Origin: Perilla frutescens
Lineage: Eukaryota; Streptophyta; Magnoliopsida; Lamiales; Lamiaceae
Direction: 5' to 3'
Assembly (NCBI GenBank): GCA_026008535.1
Contig: BRKX01000003.1
Span: 21,008,001 to 21,072,000, forward strand
DNA length: 64,000 nt
In this document: one piece after another, positions 43,151 through 54,596 of the stretch
Position numbering within the stretch: position 1 is the stretch's first letter
How the letters are laid out: each line of letters starts with the position of its first letter
The notes under the pieces: generated by a model
The model's input: only the letters and a program-made list of their open reading frames with translations
What the model was told of the DNA's origin: nothing
Databases searched by the model: none
Made by a program: the position numbers and the translations under genes

Positions 43151-44607
43151 CAGAGTCTGTTTCTGGTAATTCTTCCTTCATGGATATCTCCTATGACTTC
43201 TGTGGTAGGATGATCCTTAATAATCTGCCGTGAGGGTTTCCTTTGCTTCACTCCCTGATCTTCAGATTCTCTATATGTATCATCATGTACATCAGAATGT
43301 CCAAATACATCTGAGTGTACCTCTTCTTCTGTGGGATTGACAACATCATTTTGATCATCAAATCTGACATTGATTGATTCTACAACAACCTTTGTCTCCT
43401 TGTTGTAAATCCTGTATGATTTACTATTTTTGGAGTATCTAACAAACATCCCTTCTACTCCTCTGTTGTTCATCTTACTAAGATACTCTCTATCATTGAG
43501 TATTTAGCAGGTAGTTCCAAACACATGGAAGTACTTCACTATAGGTTTCTTTTCATACCAAATCTCATATGATGTAGTGAAGGTACTTGGTCTGAGATGA
43601 ACTCTATTGCTAATGTGGCATGCAGTATTGATGGCTTCTGCCCAGAACATAGTAGCAACTCCTTTGGCATCAATCATGGTTCTAGCCATCTCCTGGAGAG
43701 TTCTGTTCTTCTTTTCAACTACTCCATTTTGCTGAGGAGTCTTGGGGGATGAGTACTCATAGCCGATCCTATTTTCATGGCAGAAATTATCTAAGTACTG
43801 ATTCTCAAATTCTTTGCCATGATCACTTCTGATTCTGATGATTTGCTAATCCTTCTCAACTGTGATCTTGCAAGCCAGCTTCTTGAATGCCATGAATGCT
43901 TCACTCTTGTCTCTGAGAAAGTCTACCCATATAAATCTTGAGAAGTCATCTATGCAGACAAGAACATACTTGTTTCCTCCATAGCTCTCCATAGTCATTG
44001 GCCCCATTAGATCCATATGAATAAGATCTAAAATTCTTTTAGAAGTTCTGTCCTGAACTTCTTTATGCTGAGATCTTGACTGCTTCCCAATCTGGCATGG
44101 GCCATACACTTTATCTCTGTCAATCTTGATCTGAAGAATTTCTCTGACTATCTCCTTGTTAATGATCCTTTGGAGATTCCTGAAGTTGATATGTCCAAGC
44201 TTTTGATGCCAGATCTCTGACTCTTCTACAGATGTTCTTTGACATGTTAAAGAACATTGTGCAGGTACATGTAGCTGATAGTAGTTGTCAGCTGATCTTC
44301 TTCCTTTCATGAATAAGTCAATATTCTTATTCATTACCTTGATGACTACTGTCATGTCATCATCACACATTTGACTGATGCTGATAAGATTGGTTTTGAG
44401 TCCATCAACTAGCATAGCTTTCTTCAGTTTAGGCATTCCTTCGAGAACCAGCTCTCCTTTACCCATTATTTTTCCCATTTTTCCATCTCCAAATATGACA
44501 AATTCAGATGAGCAAGCCTTTAAGTTTTGCACAACTGAGCAATCTCCAGTCATGTGTCTTGAACAACCACTGTCAAAATACCAATTTCTCTTGTTTTTAA
44601 CTCTCAA
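43150..44607 (-). pseudogene. Sirevirus protease, GAG-pre-integrase and integrase
   Basis: From 44607: WYFDSGCSRHMTGD (retropepsin active site DSG), FGDGKMGKIMGKG, then IWHQKLGHINFRNLQ and a zinc-binding CGPCQIGKQ-like motif with the first Cys altered (VYGPCQIGKQSRSQH), and the integrase core ILDLIHMDLMGPM, VLVCIDDFSRFIWV. After a stop at about 43846 the core goes on (QQNGV-type text near 43700-43740, then ARTMIDAKGVATMFWAEAIN and YEIWYEKKPIVKYFHVFGT at 43504-43689) and the linker with NRGVEGMFVRYSKNSKSYRI. At least three stops break it. Confidence 0.88.
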
Positions 44608-44639
44608 GGATGTGTGAGCAATCAGACTGGTCTGCTTGA

Positions 44640-46384
44640 CAACCTATTACTTCTTCTGTGCAGACTTTTTCTTTTTCTGTACAGCTGGTCTTCTGTTCTT
44701 GTTGCTGGAATGCTGAACCAAAAATCTCCTTCTCATCCTTTAGAGATCATAAAGATACTTCTCACAATGTGGTCGAATGTGTCCTTTCTCCTCACATTAA
44801 TGATAGATGATTAATTTTCTGTTGCCATTAAAAGTAGCCATCTTCTTGTCAATGATGTTCTTTTGGATATACTAAACCTTATCTTGTACATGCACTGGTT
44901 GGCTTGTACTTTCTTTGATAAATACTATCTTGGACTGTCTTCTACTGTATCCAAGACCTGGATGACTCTTTTTTGAATGTCCTGGAGTTATAAGAATCTT
45001 GTCAAGATTCTTTGTTCCACTGTTCAGCATGGTGACATTCCTTTTGATGGATTTGAGCTCTACAGATAATTCAACAATCTCATTCTCTTGCTGCTGGATT
45101 GTACTCTTCTGTTCTAAATCAGACTTCATTAGTTTCTCTTTCTCCTCTAGAAGATTCTTGTTATGAGACTGAAGAGTCTTGTTGATTTCCACCACTTCCA
45201 GCCATTTTGCATACATCTCTTTGTATGTTTTGACAAATTCTTCCTGGCTGAAGTCTTCATTGTCTGACTCATCATCTTCTGTATAGTCAAAGGGATCTTG
45301 GAATTCAGAGATTTTTGCTGTAAAAGCAAAAGTTTCTTCATTTGAATCACTGTTGCTTTCTTCAGAATCATTATCACTAAGAGAAGCATTGCAATTCTTT
45401 TTGTTTCTCTTCAGTGTATTTGCACATTCAGCTTGAATGAGCCCAAATCCATCACATTCTCTGTATTGAATTCCTCTTCTTAGATTTGATTGTTGAAACT
45501 CCTTCTGATCATTACTTGAGTTTCTATCTTGCAGAGAATTACCAGATGGTTGTCTTCTGTTGTTGGACCTTCTTGAAGACTATTTGTTGGCTCTTTTCAA
45601 CATATAACTGAAGTTCTTAGTGATCAAGACCATAGTATTCATTGTGTCTGAATCAAGTACAGTCTTTTATTTCTGTACATGTTCAGGTACATCTTTTGAA
45701 ACTTCAGTTTTAATAGCAATACCTCTCTTTCTTGAGTTGTTGTCTTCATTCCCCAGATTCATCTCAAATGTCCTCAAAGACCCCATTAGCTCATCAAGTC
45801 TCATACACTTGATATCCTTGGCTGCTTCAATTGCAACAACTTTTAATACAAACTTCTTCGGAAGAGATATGAAAACTTTTCTTACCAGTTTCTCATTGTT
45901 GATAGGCTCACGAAGAGCAAAACTCTCATTAGATATGCTTCTTAGTCTAGCATTAAACTCACTTATGGGCTCAGTTTCCTCCATTCTAAGAGATTCAAAC
46001 TTAGAAGTAAGATTTTGAAGCCTTAATAACCTAACTGAACTAGTCCCTTCAAAGGTGGTTTCCAGAATATCCCATGCAGCTTTTGCAATCTCACAGGTTG
46101 AGATTAAACTGAATGTTTCAAGATCAACTTCAAACAATATAGCATTGAGAGTTTTAAAGTTGACATTGTACCAGTTTTTTTGGGCACAGTCCACTCTCCT
46201 TCTTCAATCTCCACATGCTTTCCTTGACAACAATTGACTTTTCCTATCCTTCTGTGATGCACTTCCATGCAAGCTCATCTATTGATCTCAGAAATGCCCT
46301 CATCCTTACTTTTCAGTAAGGATAATTGTTGCCTTCAAGCAATGGTGGTCTGACCATAGATCCTCCCCCTTTGATTGAACTCAT
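44640..46384 (-). pseudogene. gag: Sirevirus gag
   Basis: The ATG at 46382-46384 reads MSSIKGGGSMVRPPLLEGNN, then YPY followed by TGA where relatives have Trp, and a second Trp-position stop ~40 codons later. The open part 45667-46194 is the UBN2-type gag core (AWDILETTFEGTSSVRLLRL, KVFISLPKKF). Next comes a long coiled-coil region (44872-45389) and a damaged zinc knuckle (CEEKGHIRPHCEKY, about 44770-44815) with the first Cys pair incomplete. Two Trp-to-stop changes fit C-to-T decay on the opposite strand. Confidence 0.85.
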
Positions 46385-46459
46385 AACTTAAAATCAACCA
46401 AAATCTTCATGCAGTTATGTACTTTTCAGGACTCTTTTCTCTTTAAACCAAAGACGACC

Positions 46460-46474
46460 CGCTCTGGTACCAAT
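46460..46474 (-). other. Sirevirus primer-binding site
   Basis: On the minus strand TTGGTACCAGAGCGG follows the LTR. It matches the tRNA-iMet primer site (TGGTATCAGAGC) with one T-to-C change. Confidence 0.8.
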
Positions 46475-47364
46475 TGAAGTTACATAAACCGGGAAGTCAT
46501 GTTCAATATCATGTACATATATATTGTAATGAACATGTAAGGTCAGAATGATAATTTGAAAGCAAATAAATGGCATGAGGTTGATAACCCTGTTCGATCA
46601 ACTGATCTACGTCACGGGGACTTTTCCAAGTCCGTGAGAAATAATCAACTACTCTATTGCAAGGTTACAAAGGCTATTACACGATGACCTCCCGTCACTC
46701 GAACCTTTTTCTACACACTACAACCTCTTTCAATGAACTGAATTGTAAGATCCCCTTATAACCTAGACTCCTTTTAGTTCCCACAAAAAATCTCTCCTGA
46801 GACTCCTTTAAAAGTGTGAATGAAATAATTTCAAACACAGACTAGACACACAATGATTATAAGGATCAAACCTAGTCTACCTGAATACTATATACTTCAA
46901 AGATGAAGTCTTTTAGACTCTCTACCCTTTGTGTATACGTAAACTCTGTGCACTCTTAACTAGTCTAATTCTCAGGCTATTTATAAACACAAGTCATAGC
47001 CTAAACAAGGTAATCAGATTGTCCTAATTTGACACAAACTCAACAAGGAAACTTTCCTTCTTGATCTTCATCCTCAAATAAGGAAACTTTTATTCTGAAA
47101 TGTCCATCTTGAAAAGGCAGCTTCAACACCTTGAAATCAGCTTGACACTTTTCTTGGAAACTCTCTGGACAACCACGTACATGATTATGTTCACAAACAT
47201 ACTCAAGTACATTCTTCGATCTTCAATCAAATTGGCAGCGGAATGTTCATATCATAATGTTCAGAACATGGTCTTCAAACTTGAAAAACCAAAACCTTGT
47301 GTTCTTTTGAATTGCCATAAAGATCATGACAATCTCAAACACTATAGTGCAGATGGCATTAACA
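46475..47364 (-). repeat. Sirevirus 5' LTR
   Basis: 890 bp from TGAAGTTACA to ATTAACA, uninterrupted apart from a ~60-base deletion near 47056. This is the promoter LTR. Confidence 0.93.
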
Positions 47365-48090
47365 AAGATGAAGAACTTATGTGATTCTTGTTGGTTGTCT
47401 TGGATGATGAGGGGCTAATTCCTTACATTATGGGTAGATAATCGATTTGGTTTTGATACCTGCTTGTGATGGTTGACTTCCCATTGATTGAATTGAGCTT
47501 GTTTATATTATCTGGTTAATATTTGATATTGCTAGGTAGTAGATGAGATCGATAGAAGATTCTACTACCCGACTAGGATTCTTTCAATATTAAGTTGACT
47601 GGAAACACATGTCTAATTGTTAAACTTAATCGTATAATTTAGCCATAAGGGTTTAATGGATTGAAACGAAATCTATTGAAGTTAATCCTCTTGGTGGAGT
47701 CTAGTATATGTTTAAGATTAACGAAATCAACTTGAATCAAGCTTGGAAAAAAACCGATGAGAGAATCTATACCCTAATGTCTGTTTTACAATCATTTAAT
47801 TCATCTTTGTTGTTTACTTGTTATTTCTTTGTTATTGCATTGTTTTGATTAGTAGATTTTAGTTTAAACTCCTCAATTATTGGAATGTTTAGAATTGTCT
47901 TTAAATTCATGTGTATGACACGAAAAGAACAAACGTCCTGTTAAGCTTTCTTTGAGAGTACAACTTGGGTTGACTCACCGCCCTACAATCGACCCCATCT
48001 TTTTGCGGGTTGGTTCGTAGTTTTTGAGTGCAATTGGACCGAAACAGATATATTAATCTTATAATATCTGTAGAAATCAAGAGACATAAA
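47365..48090. other. Right flank of the Sirevirus; unclassified repeat-like DNA
   Basis: It starts with the TSD copy AAGAT and continues the pre-insertion sequence of 36580. The end (near 47960-48045) has wording such as CCCTACAATCGACCCCATC and TTGAGTGCAATTGG, LTR-like in feel, but I cannot assign a family. No coding. Confidence 0.4.
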
Positions 48091-48234
48091 TAGTGACGGA
48101 CGCATGATTTTCACTTGGGGCCCAACATATAATATAAAAAAATAATATGAAATATTTCAAAAAGAAATCAAGAATTAATATTGTTTTAATGAAGTCATAA
48201 TTCCAAATACATATCAACATTAAAAAAATAATTA

Positions 48235-48620
48235 AAAATGATTACATCATAACATTTCTCTTCTATTCTTCATACTTTGAAACCACTGCATAGTATCTTA
48301 ATTAGAAATATTCATAGATACATTTCCCTCGATGTAAGATACTAAACAATCATTCAATATTTGATCATCATTATATTTCATAGTAAACTCATGATGGTAT
48401 TCATTTCCGAAAAAGCTCTTTCCATTGTGGCAGTAGCAGCTGGTAAAATCAAAGATAACTTAACCAGCAAATAAATCAATGAAAAAATATGTTGTCTTCT
48501 AGGAACCAACTTTTGAGCAAAGACCTTTGATCCCCTTATGAGACGTTTTCATCCAAATGTATATAAAAAATAAAGTTCTTAAGTTGACTTTCAAGTTCAT
48601 ATAAAACAACTTTAGAAAAT
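48235..48620 (-). pseudogene. hAT-A transposase, C-terminal dimerisation region
   Basis: Read across two frame changes on the minus strand, the text gives ILPAATATMERAFSEMNTIM, the hallmark of the hAT dimerisation domain, then NDCLVSYIEGN and QWFQSMKNRREML near the end. These transposases (TTF/ZMYM1-like group) cut and paste their own DNA. Only the last ~130 residues are recognisable and stops occur between blocks. Confidence 0.82.
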
Positions 48621-49013
48621 TCAGATAGGTAGAATTTTGCAAGGAAAAGTAATGTAATAGCCCGCTTTTGATGTTTTAAATTAAAAGATATTAGTAATAA
48701 ATATATAGTTATATATATATATATATTGTGTAATTATTTTTTAGTCGGAATTAAATAATTATTAATATTAGTGCTGAAATTTAGGAAATTAGGAAAAAGA
48801 ATTATGATTTGAGTTTTAACTGAAAAGAGTTTATTATGAGATAAGGTATTAGACTATTTTAGATTGATTAAAACCTATGTGGAATGATTTTAATTGTATG
48901 ATATAATTATTGGGATTTTTCTTTTAATTTAATATTATTTTATTTATAAACCATATAAGATTAGATGTATTGATTTTGCCTTACTATCTATCAAAATACG
49001 CAGATTTGATTTC

Positions 49014-49613
49014 TGTAATGCCCTAGGCCGACGGGGTGGGATCCAGTAATGAAACGACGGCATAACGAGCTCCGCTAGCAACTACTAGGGATTCGTCCTC
49101 ATATTGCCAAAATGGTTAACCCAAGTTGCTAGAGAGTCCATTTAGCCTACTTATATACTTATCAAATTTTCATTCTCCCACCGATGTGGGACATTACATT
49201 CTCCCTCTGTTGGAGACACGACGTCCTCATCATGCTCCTTCCTCTATAGGACCATCCTCGGGGTCTGGTTTGAGCACACCTGGATTGGTTTCCGGGCCCG
49301 ATTAAGCCCATCCGGGATCAGCTCTGATACCATTTATAATGCCCCAGGCCCACAGCAGCAATGAAATAATGGCATAATGGACTTTGCTAGCAACTACTTG
49401 GCATCTGTCCTCACATTACCAAAATGGTTAACCTAAGTTGCTAAAGAGTCCATTAAGCCCACTAATATACTTATCAAACTTTCATTCTCCCACCGTGTGA
49501 GAGACATTAACCATTTTGACAATGTGAGTATAAATGCCAAGTAGGTTCTAGTAGATCTCGTTATGCCATCATTTCATTACTGGACCCTACCCTCGTGGGC
49601 CTGGGGCGTTACA
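49014..49613 (-). mobile_element. TRIM element with an additional inverted LTR fragment
   Basis: Left LTR 49014-49198 (TGTAATGCCC...GACATTACA) and right LTR about 49335-49508 are direct copies; the 136-base interior has no coding. On the minus strand the primer site ATGGTATCAGAGC (49321-49333) next to the right LTR matches the tRNA-iMet type, so the element is on the minus strand. After the right LTR, 49511-49613 is the reverse complement of the first ~103 LTR bases, ending GGGGCGTTACA. TRIMs use enzymes of other elements. The extra inverted arm is unusual. Confidence 0.8.
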
Positions 49614-50149
49614 AATAGTATATATGAATTATTGTGGTTTTAGTTAGAAAGTTTTGCAAAATATTTTATGTGATGGTCAATGTTTAAAGGTTACTGTTCA
49701 ATTCGATTCCTATAGCTTGGTTAAGTGGTTCAGAAATTTAATTAACTTGGTATTAAGTTTAATCATAATGACGCAACAATGTAGTTTTTTTTATAATGGT
49801 TTTAATCTTTAGGAAACTTTCCAGATTACTAAAACAAGTCCATTAATATTATATACATATATATTTACGTATATATATACATAGAATTAGATTATTAGTT
49901 ATTTAGTTTAAGTAGGTTTGTAATACTTTTAGTAGTTATCCCTTATGAAAGGTTTTATGTATCAAATAGGAATGACGCAACTAGGATCCTCGTGAACGTA
50001 TAAAGTTTTGGATAAAGCTTATCAATCAAGTCGAGGTAGGGAAAATTACTTCATTTCAAGTTATGTTTTAAAATAAAATGTTTTAAATGTCCAACGTGAT
50101 TACGTGATATATGTGAATTATGGATGAATGTTATAAGCATACTGATGCA

Positions 50150-50560
50150 TGCACTATGATCCTGTATAATGATGCAGTGCAAACAAACAATCGATGTTTT
50201 AATCTACAACAATAATCAAACTTGAATTGGTCTGAGACTTTAACAAAAGACACTTCAATGTGTTGAACTTGATTCATCAAATCTTGACATGTCAATTTAC
50301 ATTTATTATGATCACTATTATTCTTTCCAATATGATCTCTTAATCTTTTTTTTTGCGTGAACTATAAAACGTATCAGAAACACATGCATTATGTCCTCTT
50401 TCACTACTTCCCGATGAAAAAAAGATAACAATATAAATAAAATGTTGCATATTTTGAAATGCTATATTCCAGTCAACTCTCATATTCATCAAACCAAGAT
50501 ATAACAAATTTACGTTTTTGGTCCCCATCCATTATTTGAAGAAAACGGTGATCACGTGGT
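50150..50560 (-). pseudogene. hAT-A transposase, N-terminal TTF-type zinc-finger region
   Basis: On the minus strand the reading FFSSGSSERGHNACVSDTFY is followed, after a frame change, by RLRDHIGKNNSDHNKCKLTC and QDLMNQVQHI. This is the pattern of the TTF zinc finger that binds element ends in this hAT group (HxGxxNSxHNxA then a CxDL-type end). Start and linking parts are lost. Confidence 0.75.
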
Positions 50561-51565
50561 TGACATGTACCTTTTAATAAGTACATTTGACGAACCTTCT
50601 CTATTAAATTTGGTGGATAGCTCATGATATTAGGTCGTAACCCCGGATCACTAGGAAAACTCTCTAAATCAACATGAATGTTCTCTTGCTTTGATGGTGT
50701 TTGAGGTTGAGCAAAGTATAGATTTATTAATCAATGAAGATGATATCTCCACAATTGGTTAATATTCTACTATAAAAGCGTTTGATTTATCTAAAAATGA
50801 AGAAAATTTGGCGCAAGTTAATAACATATATATTCTACAATTAACATATCATTTTAATCTATGTAATACAAACATATTGGATTATAATTATCTAAACTTT
50901 CATTTTAATTTATGTATGTAATACATTAAAAAATAAAAAAAATATGCAAAAAAATAAAATAAATTAGGTACAAGTGTAATCTAAATTAATTACTATCAAT
51001 AACTATAAATATTCAATTTTAAACTTTAACTATTATGTTCTACTCATTCCTACCAAGTGATAATTGGCAAATATAATTCAAAAGGAAATTAAAACAAGCA
51101 ATTCATAATATAAAATTATAGCAATTCAACATTTAAAGTAAAATGATAATGTAAATACAATAAAATTTACTTTAATGAAGACAAATTTTACTACTTCAAA
51201 TCTCCAATAAATCCTAGATTTCATACTCAATTATAGGGTAAACTATGAACAAGAAACTAGAATGATAATGAATTTAAAGTAGATATTGAAAAATTTGGTG
51301 AAATTTCACAAAAGAAAAACAATATAAAAAGAAGTCAAAAGATTTGGAGGGGGGACTGCAGAGAAGCAAATGATTGGGATGGAGGTAACACAGAAGTATA
51401 AGAATATGGATTAAAGTTTTCTGCATTACGTTTTGTTTTGCATCTTTAAGGTAAGTATTGTTTTTTAGATTAAATATGAAAATACATATATACCCTTAAT
51501 TATTTTTTAAAAATTTCGGGCGTATGGGGGGCAACCCCCTTTGGCCTAGTGTGTGTTCGTCTCTG

Positions 51566-51996
51566 GACATAAATATGTTTCACTCAAAATAAAATTAAAT
51601 AACATTTAAGGAATATTGTGGAAATATATATAAGGACAATCACTTTACCCGTCAGTGAAAAAACTTTTTTTAGACTTTGTCATCTAAAATTGTAAATTAA
51701 TGAAGATAATATAATACAAGAACTTTAGATTTATTTCATAAGTTACAATCTGTTAGCAGCTAATTGCATCATTTATGACTCTAGCTATTAAGTTAAATCA
51801 ATAATTGCTTGTATTCTATTCTAAAAAAAACTAGTCGTTGTAAAACTAGCAGCACAACTTCATTATATATGTGGGAGAGATATATTCACTCTTCTATATT
51901 TTATATAGTTGTCTGTAGATATTCTACAAATTTATACGCTACCCAAATCAATCAATCATCTCTTCATCTGATAACGACTCCACTATTAGTCATAGT
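51566..51996. other. Left flank of hAT-B; presumed 5' part of the Harbinger element
   Basis: AT-rich DNA without coding. It ends with the TSD copy GTCATAGT and reads through, once hAT-B is removed, into the leader of the PIF transposase pseudogene at 54552. Confidence 0.45.
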
Positions 51997-52069
51997 CAAG
52001 GGCAGAACTACATGGGGGCTAGGGGGGCTACAACCCCCCCTCCCAACTGATTTTTTTTACTACTAGATT

Positions 52070-53090
52070 TATTTTTTCTGGCGATAGCCTGACGCGCGGT
52101 CGTTTGGCGGTCAGAATAATTCTCAATAGAGAGTTATCCTTATGCCCACTGCAAAGTGTAACTAGCAACGAGAGTAAGGGGTCGATCCCACGAGGAGCTA
52201 TGAATCATATCTTCCAATGTCACGTTACTAAAAGTTTGAGGGTTGTGGTCTCTATACTTCTTAATGTAAATACTATAAAATAAAATAACAAAACAAAACA
52301 AAAAAAAGAAAGAAAAATATTAGTAGTAACGTATTCCGGATTAGAACTCAGATTCGAACTTAACAAATACTTGACCGATCATGGGCACGTTGATTACTTA
52401 TGTGAACCTAATTATCTGGTTATAGGCAACAGATCTCTCTCACTTACCCAATCTATCCTTTCAGTTTAGCTTAGAGGTGATCTCTCGTCCCCTAAACCCT
52501 AACTTGTTGCCCAATCCCGGTCTCTCATATGATTGTAAACAACAAAGCAGCTTTATGCCCTAGACAGACCCAGATTTACCTAGACACTGATCTCTCAGAT
52601 GCCCTCAGTACCCGTGATGTATCTCATCTCTTTATGACCAACACACAACTCTGATTCATTGACCATTTATAGAGGTAGTGAACACAATTCTAATTAATGA
52701 GTGATCAGCCACAATTAACTAGCTTAGCCCACTTTAATGCAATAAAGAAAATGATTACACGATGGAACTAAATTCACACAGTTTATGCCCATAAGCCTCT
52801 CGGTTCTTACATGTTCATTAAGCTCTTATCTTTGTTCAATCCGGAATAATGAGTCTAGCCGTTCATACTAGACTTAGAACAACAATAATAATTAAAAGAA
52901 ATAAAAGAAAATATAATTTGAACGAAAAACTTACTTATATTAAACAGCAAAAGTAATCTAATACCAACGTTGGACTTTAACAACATAAACTAGAAATTCT
53001 AAATGTCTGCGGGCATAAAGCCCGAGACTGAATATAAAAAGTAAAATAAAACTAAAATAAAATATAAGTGTTATGGCGCATTGATTGTTC
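52070..53090. repeat. Non-coding repeat family inside hAT-B
   Basis: Wording such as GGGGTCGATCCCACGAGGAG (52180-52200) and CCCTAGACAGACCCAGATTTA (near 52558, shown in part) has relatives, on the other strand, in the 59920-61310 insertion (GAGTCGATCCCACAGAGAGC; CCCTAGACGAACCC). No coding is visible. Class unknown; both copies sit inside DNA-transposon sequence. Confidence 0.55.
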
Positions 53091-53870
53091 TAGATTGTAT
53101 ATTGTGTTGTGTTCGGCCTCTGCCATGAGAAACATATATATAGGAGTACAAAACACAAGGTAAACTCCCCCACAGGCCGGGGATCTTCAGCCCAATCCGC
53201 AGTCGCCATGCCCAAGACTTTCCATATTTGGCATATTCTTCCCTTATTTAGAAGATTTTGTGTCGCAAATTCTGTACTCGCCTGTGCCCTAGTAGCGCTG
53301 ATATGTAACTTTCCTTGTAGAGCCGATCCTCCTTCTGGAAGATTTAAACTTGCCTTCCGCGGCTCTTCTTTCCTTCGGCGGCTAGGGTGCATTGCTCCTG
53401 CTGTAGCTGGTAATTGCTCTCCTTGTGCCCTGTCTCCTCTCCTTCTCCTCTCAATCACTATGGGGTTGTTGTGGGCACGATCACGAACTTCTCCTTCAGC
53501 TTTTGCTGGAATGGTGGACGATTTTCGCTAGGCTTAAGAGAGCTTTCCGCTGAGAAGTTGTTGCCTATCTTGGTATCATTGGCATCAAAATCCCCCCAGA
53601 AGTGATTCTCCTACCTCCTGCTGCCCCTTGTACCCATTCTGGCTCTTTCCGACTCAAAAAATACAAAAAACAAAGGACAAAAGAACGAGAAAAAAGACAC
53701 AAAAACACTAGAGAATTTGGACTTGTCAAGTCCCTGTAGCAACTTCCGTAGGAAAATGCGACGGGAAGAAGAAGAAGAAGAAGAAGAATGTGATATCTTG
53801 CAGTCCAAAGTTGAAGAAGAAGAAGAAGAACGAAGGGGAATAGATATATAATATATTAATAATTATAGGG
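53091..53870. other. GC-richer segment in hAT-B with open frames, function unknown
   Basis: Open frames of 122 codons (minus) and 140 codons (plus) overlap at 53090-53531, but neither resembles a known family and codon use looks random; one is a shadow at least. 53611-53808 on the minus strand has a poly-Ser run from a GAA microsatellite (near 53767-53787). It may be captured host DNA or part of the neighbouring repeat. I do not call a gene. Confidence 0.4.
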
Positions 53871-54201
53871 TCTAGTCTCTAGTGGTCTAGGCCTATAATT
53901 ATGATAATATTTATTGTCAATTAAACTCTCAATTAAAAGTTAATAAAAGTGTGTTTTCAAAAACACACTTTCAATACAAAAACATAGAATTTAATTGAGC
54001 CAAAAACTGAATTAATTACTTAAAAAAAATCAAGAGAACGGGTTGAAGTTGAACGACTGAGGGGCTGACCGAGAAAGAGATAATTAAATTTGGAAGCTAT
54101 TTTTTTCTCTCGATTTTTTCTCTGTCGCAAATAATAAACAAATTTGAGGTAATTTTTCTAAAATTTATTTTTAAAGACTAAATATTTGGTTTTTTTTGCA
54201 G

Positions 54202-54376
54202 TTATGTTTCATGATTTTTGGTCTTTTTCTTTGGTATTCTTTGAGGAGGATATTTTTTCAATAATTGGTAACGAGCAGATATTGCAGCGCTTCCAATCGA
54301 TGGACACATGCAGATACCAGCTACCACCACTTTCTCAAATGACCACATCTATTACATCACCTAGTGTCAATTTTTA
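54202..54376 (+). pseudogene. hAT-B transposase, last-exon remnant
   Basis: After TTTTTTTTGCAG (acceptor-like, ending 54201) the reading FFEEDIFSIIGNEQILQRF and QSMDTCRYQLP matches the extreme C-terminus of TTF/ZMYM1-type hAT transposases (compare QWFQSMKNRREML in hAT-A), and stops at 54374-54376. It gives the orientation of the element. Everything upstream has been replaced, so this copy depended on a partner for movement. Confidence 0.7.
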
Positions 54377-54596
54377 GATTAGTTTTAATGTATGAAATAT
54401 TTAAACATTTGTATTGATATTAAAATTGTGTTTTTTATGTCATAATATTTTGTATTTAAGTATATAATTATTTAACTGTGTCAAAAAAATATACAATAAG
54501 TATAATAGCCCCCCTAGAAAAAAAAATCTTAGTTCCGCCACTGGTCATAGTGATGATTTTCAACTCATTGATAACACAATCATGAATTGGATGGTG

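Larger units (their letters stand above)
36581..47364 (-). mobile_element. Sirevirus-type Copia retrotransposon with extra 3' ORF, coding-defective
   Basis: LTRs at 36581-38453 (enlarged by a nested LTR) and 46475-47364 share TGAAGTTACATAAACC...AACA, and the duplication AAGAT flanks the element exactly (36576-36580, 47365-47369). On the minus strand: LTR, tRNA-iMet-like primer site, gag, protease, integrase, RT with YVDD, RNase H, then ~2.3 kb of extra coding, polypurine tract and LTR. Copia order plus a large sense ORF after RNase H fits the Sirevirus/SIRE1 lineage, whose third ORF has been called env-like. Stops and frameshifts occur throughout. Confidence 0.92.
48091..51565 (-). mobile_element. 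hAT element A, degraded, with nested TRIM
   Basis: The duplication GACATAAA (48083-48090 and 51566-51573) and imperfect ends TAGTGACGGACGCA / CAGAGACGAACACA (right end read inverted) bound 3.5 kb. Eight-base duplications and such ends are hAT marks. Two transposase parts on the minus strand, TTF-type zinc finger (50150-50560) and HAT dimerisation end (48235-48620), confirm the family. Right subterminal DNA carries GGGGGGCAACCCCC-like wording common in this hAT group. The middle is taken by a TRIM (49014-49613) and AT-rich decay. Confidence 0.85.
51997..54543 (+). mobile_element. hAT element B, non-autonomous, with transposase end and foreign interior
   Basis: A perfect 8-bp duplication GTCATAGT (51989-51996 and 54544-54551) and ends CAAGGGCAGAACTACAT / CAGTGGCGGAACTAAG (right end inverted), each followed by a TAGGGGGGC-type run, define a hAT. 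Just inside the right end a last exon of a TTF-type hAT transposase remains (54202-54376). The rest (about 52070-53870) is foreign: a non-coding repeat family also present at 59920-61310, then a GC-richer piece with GAA repeats. It inserted into the Harbinger element upstream of its transposase. Confidence 0.88.

Noticed and set aside
36581..47364. Endogenous pararetrovirus as source of the RT sequences
   Set aside because: All RT regions sit inside LTR-bounded elements in Copia or Gypsy domain order with target duplications; no movement or coat protein motif is visible.
53090..53531. Overlapping 122- and 140-codon frames as a host gene inside hAT-B
   Set aside because: No recognisable domain, both strands open because of GC-richer sequence, and no promoter or intron support; kept only as a possible cargo segment.
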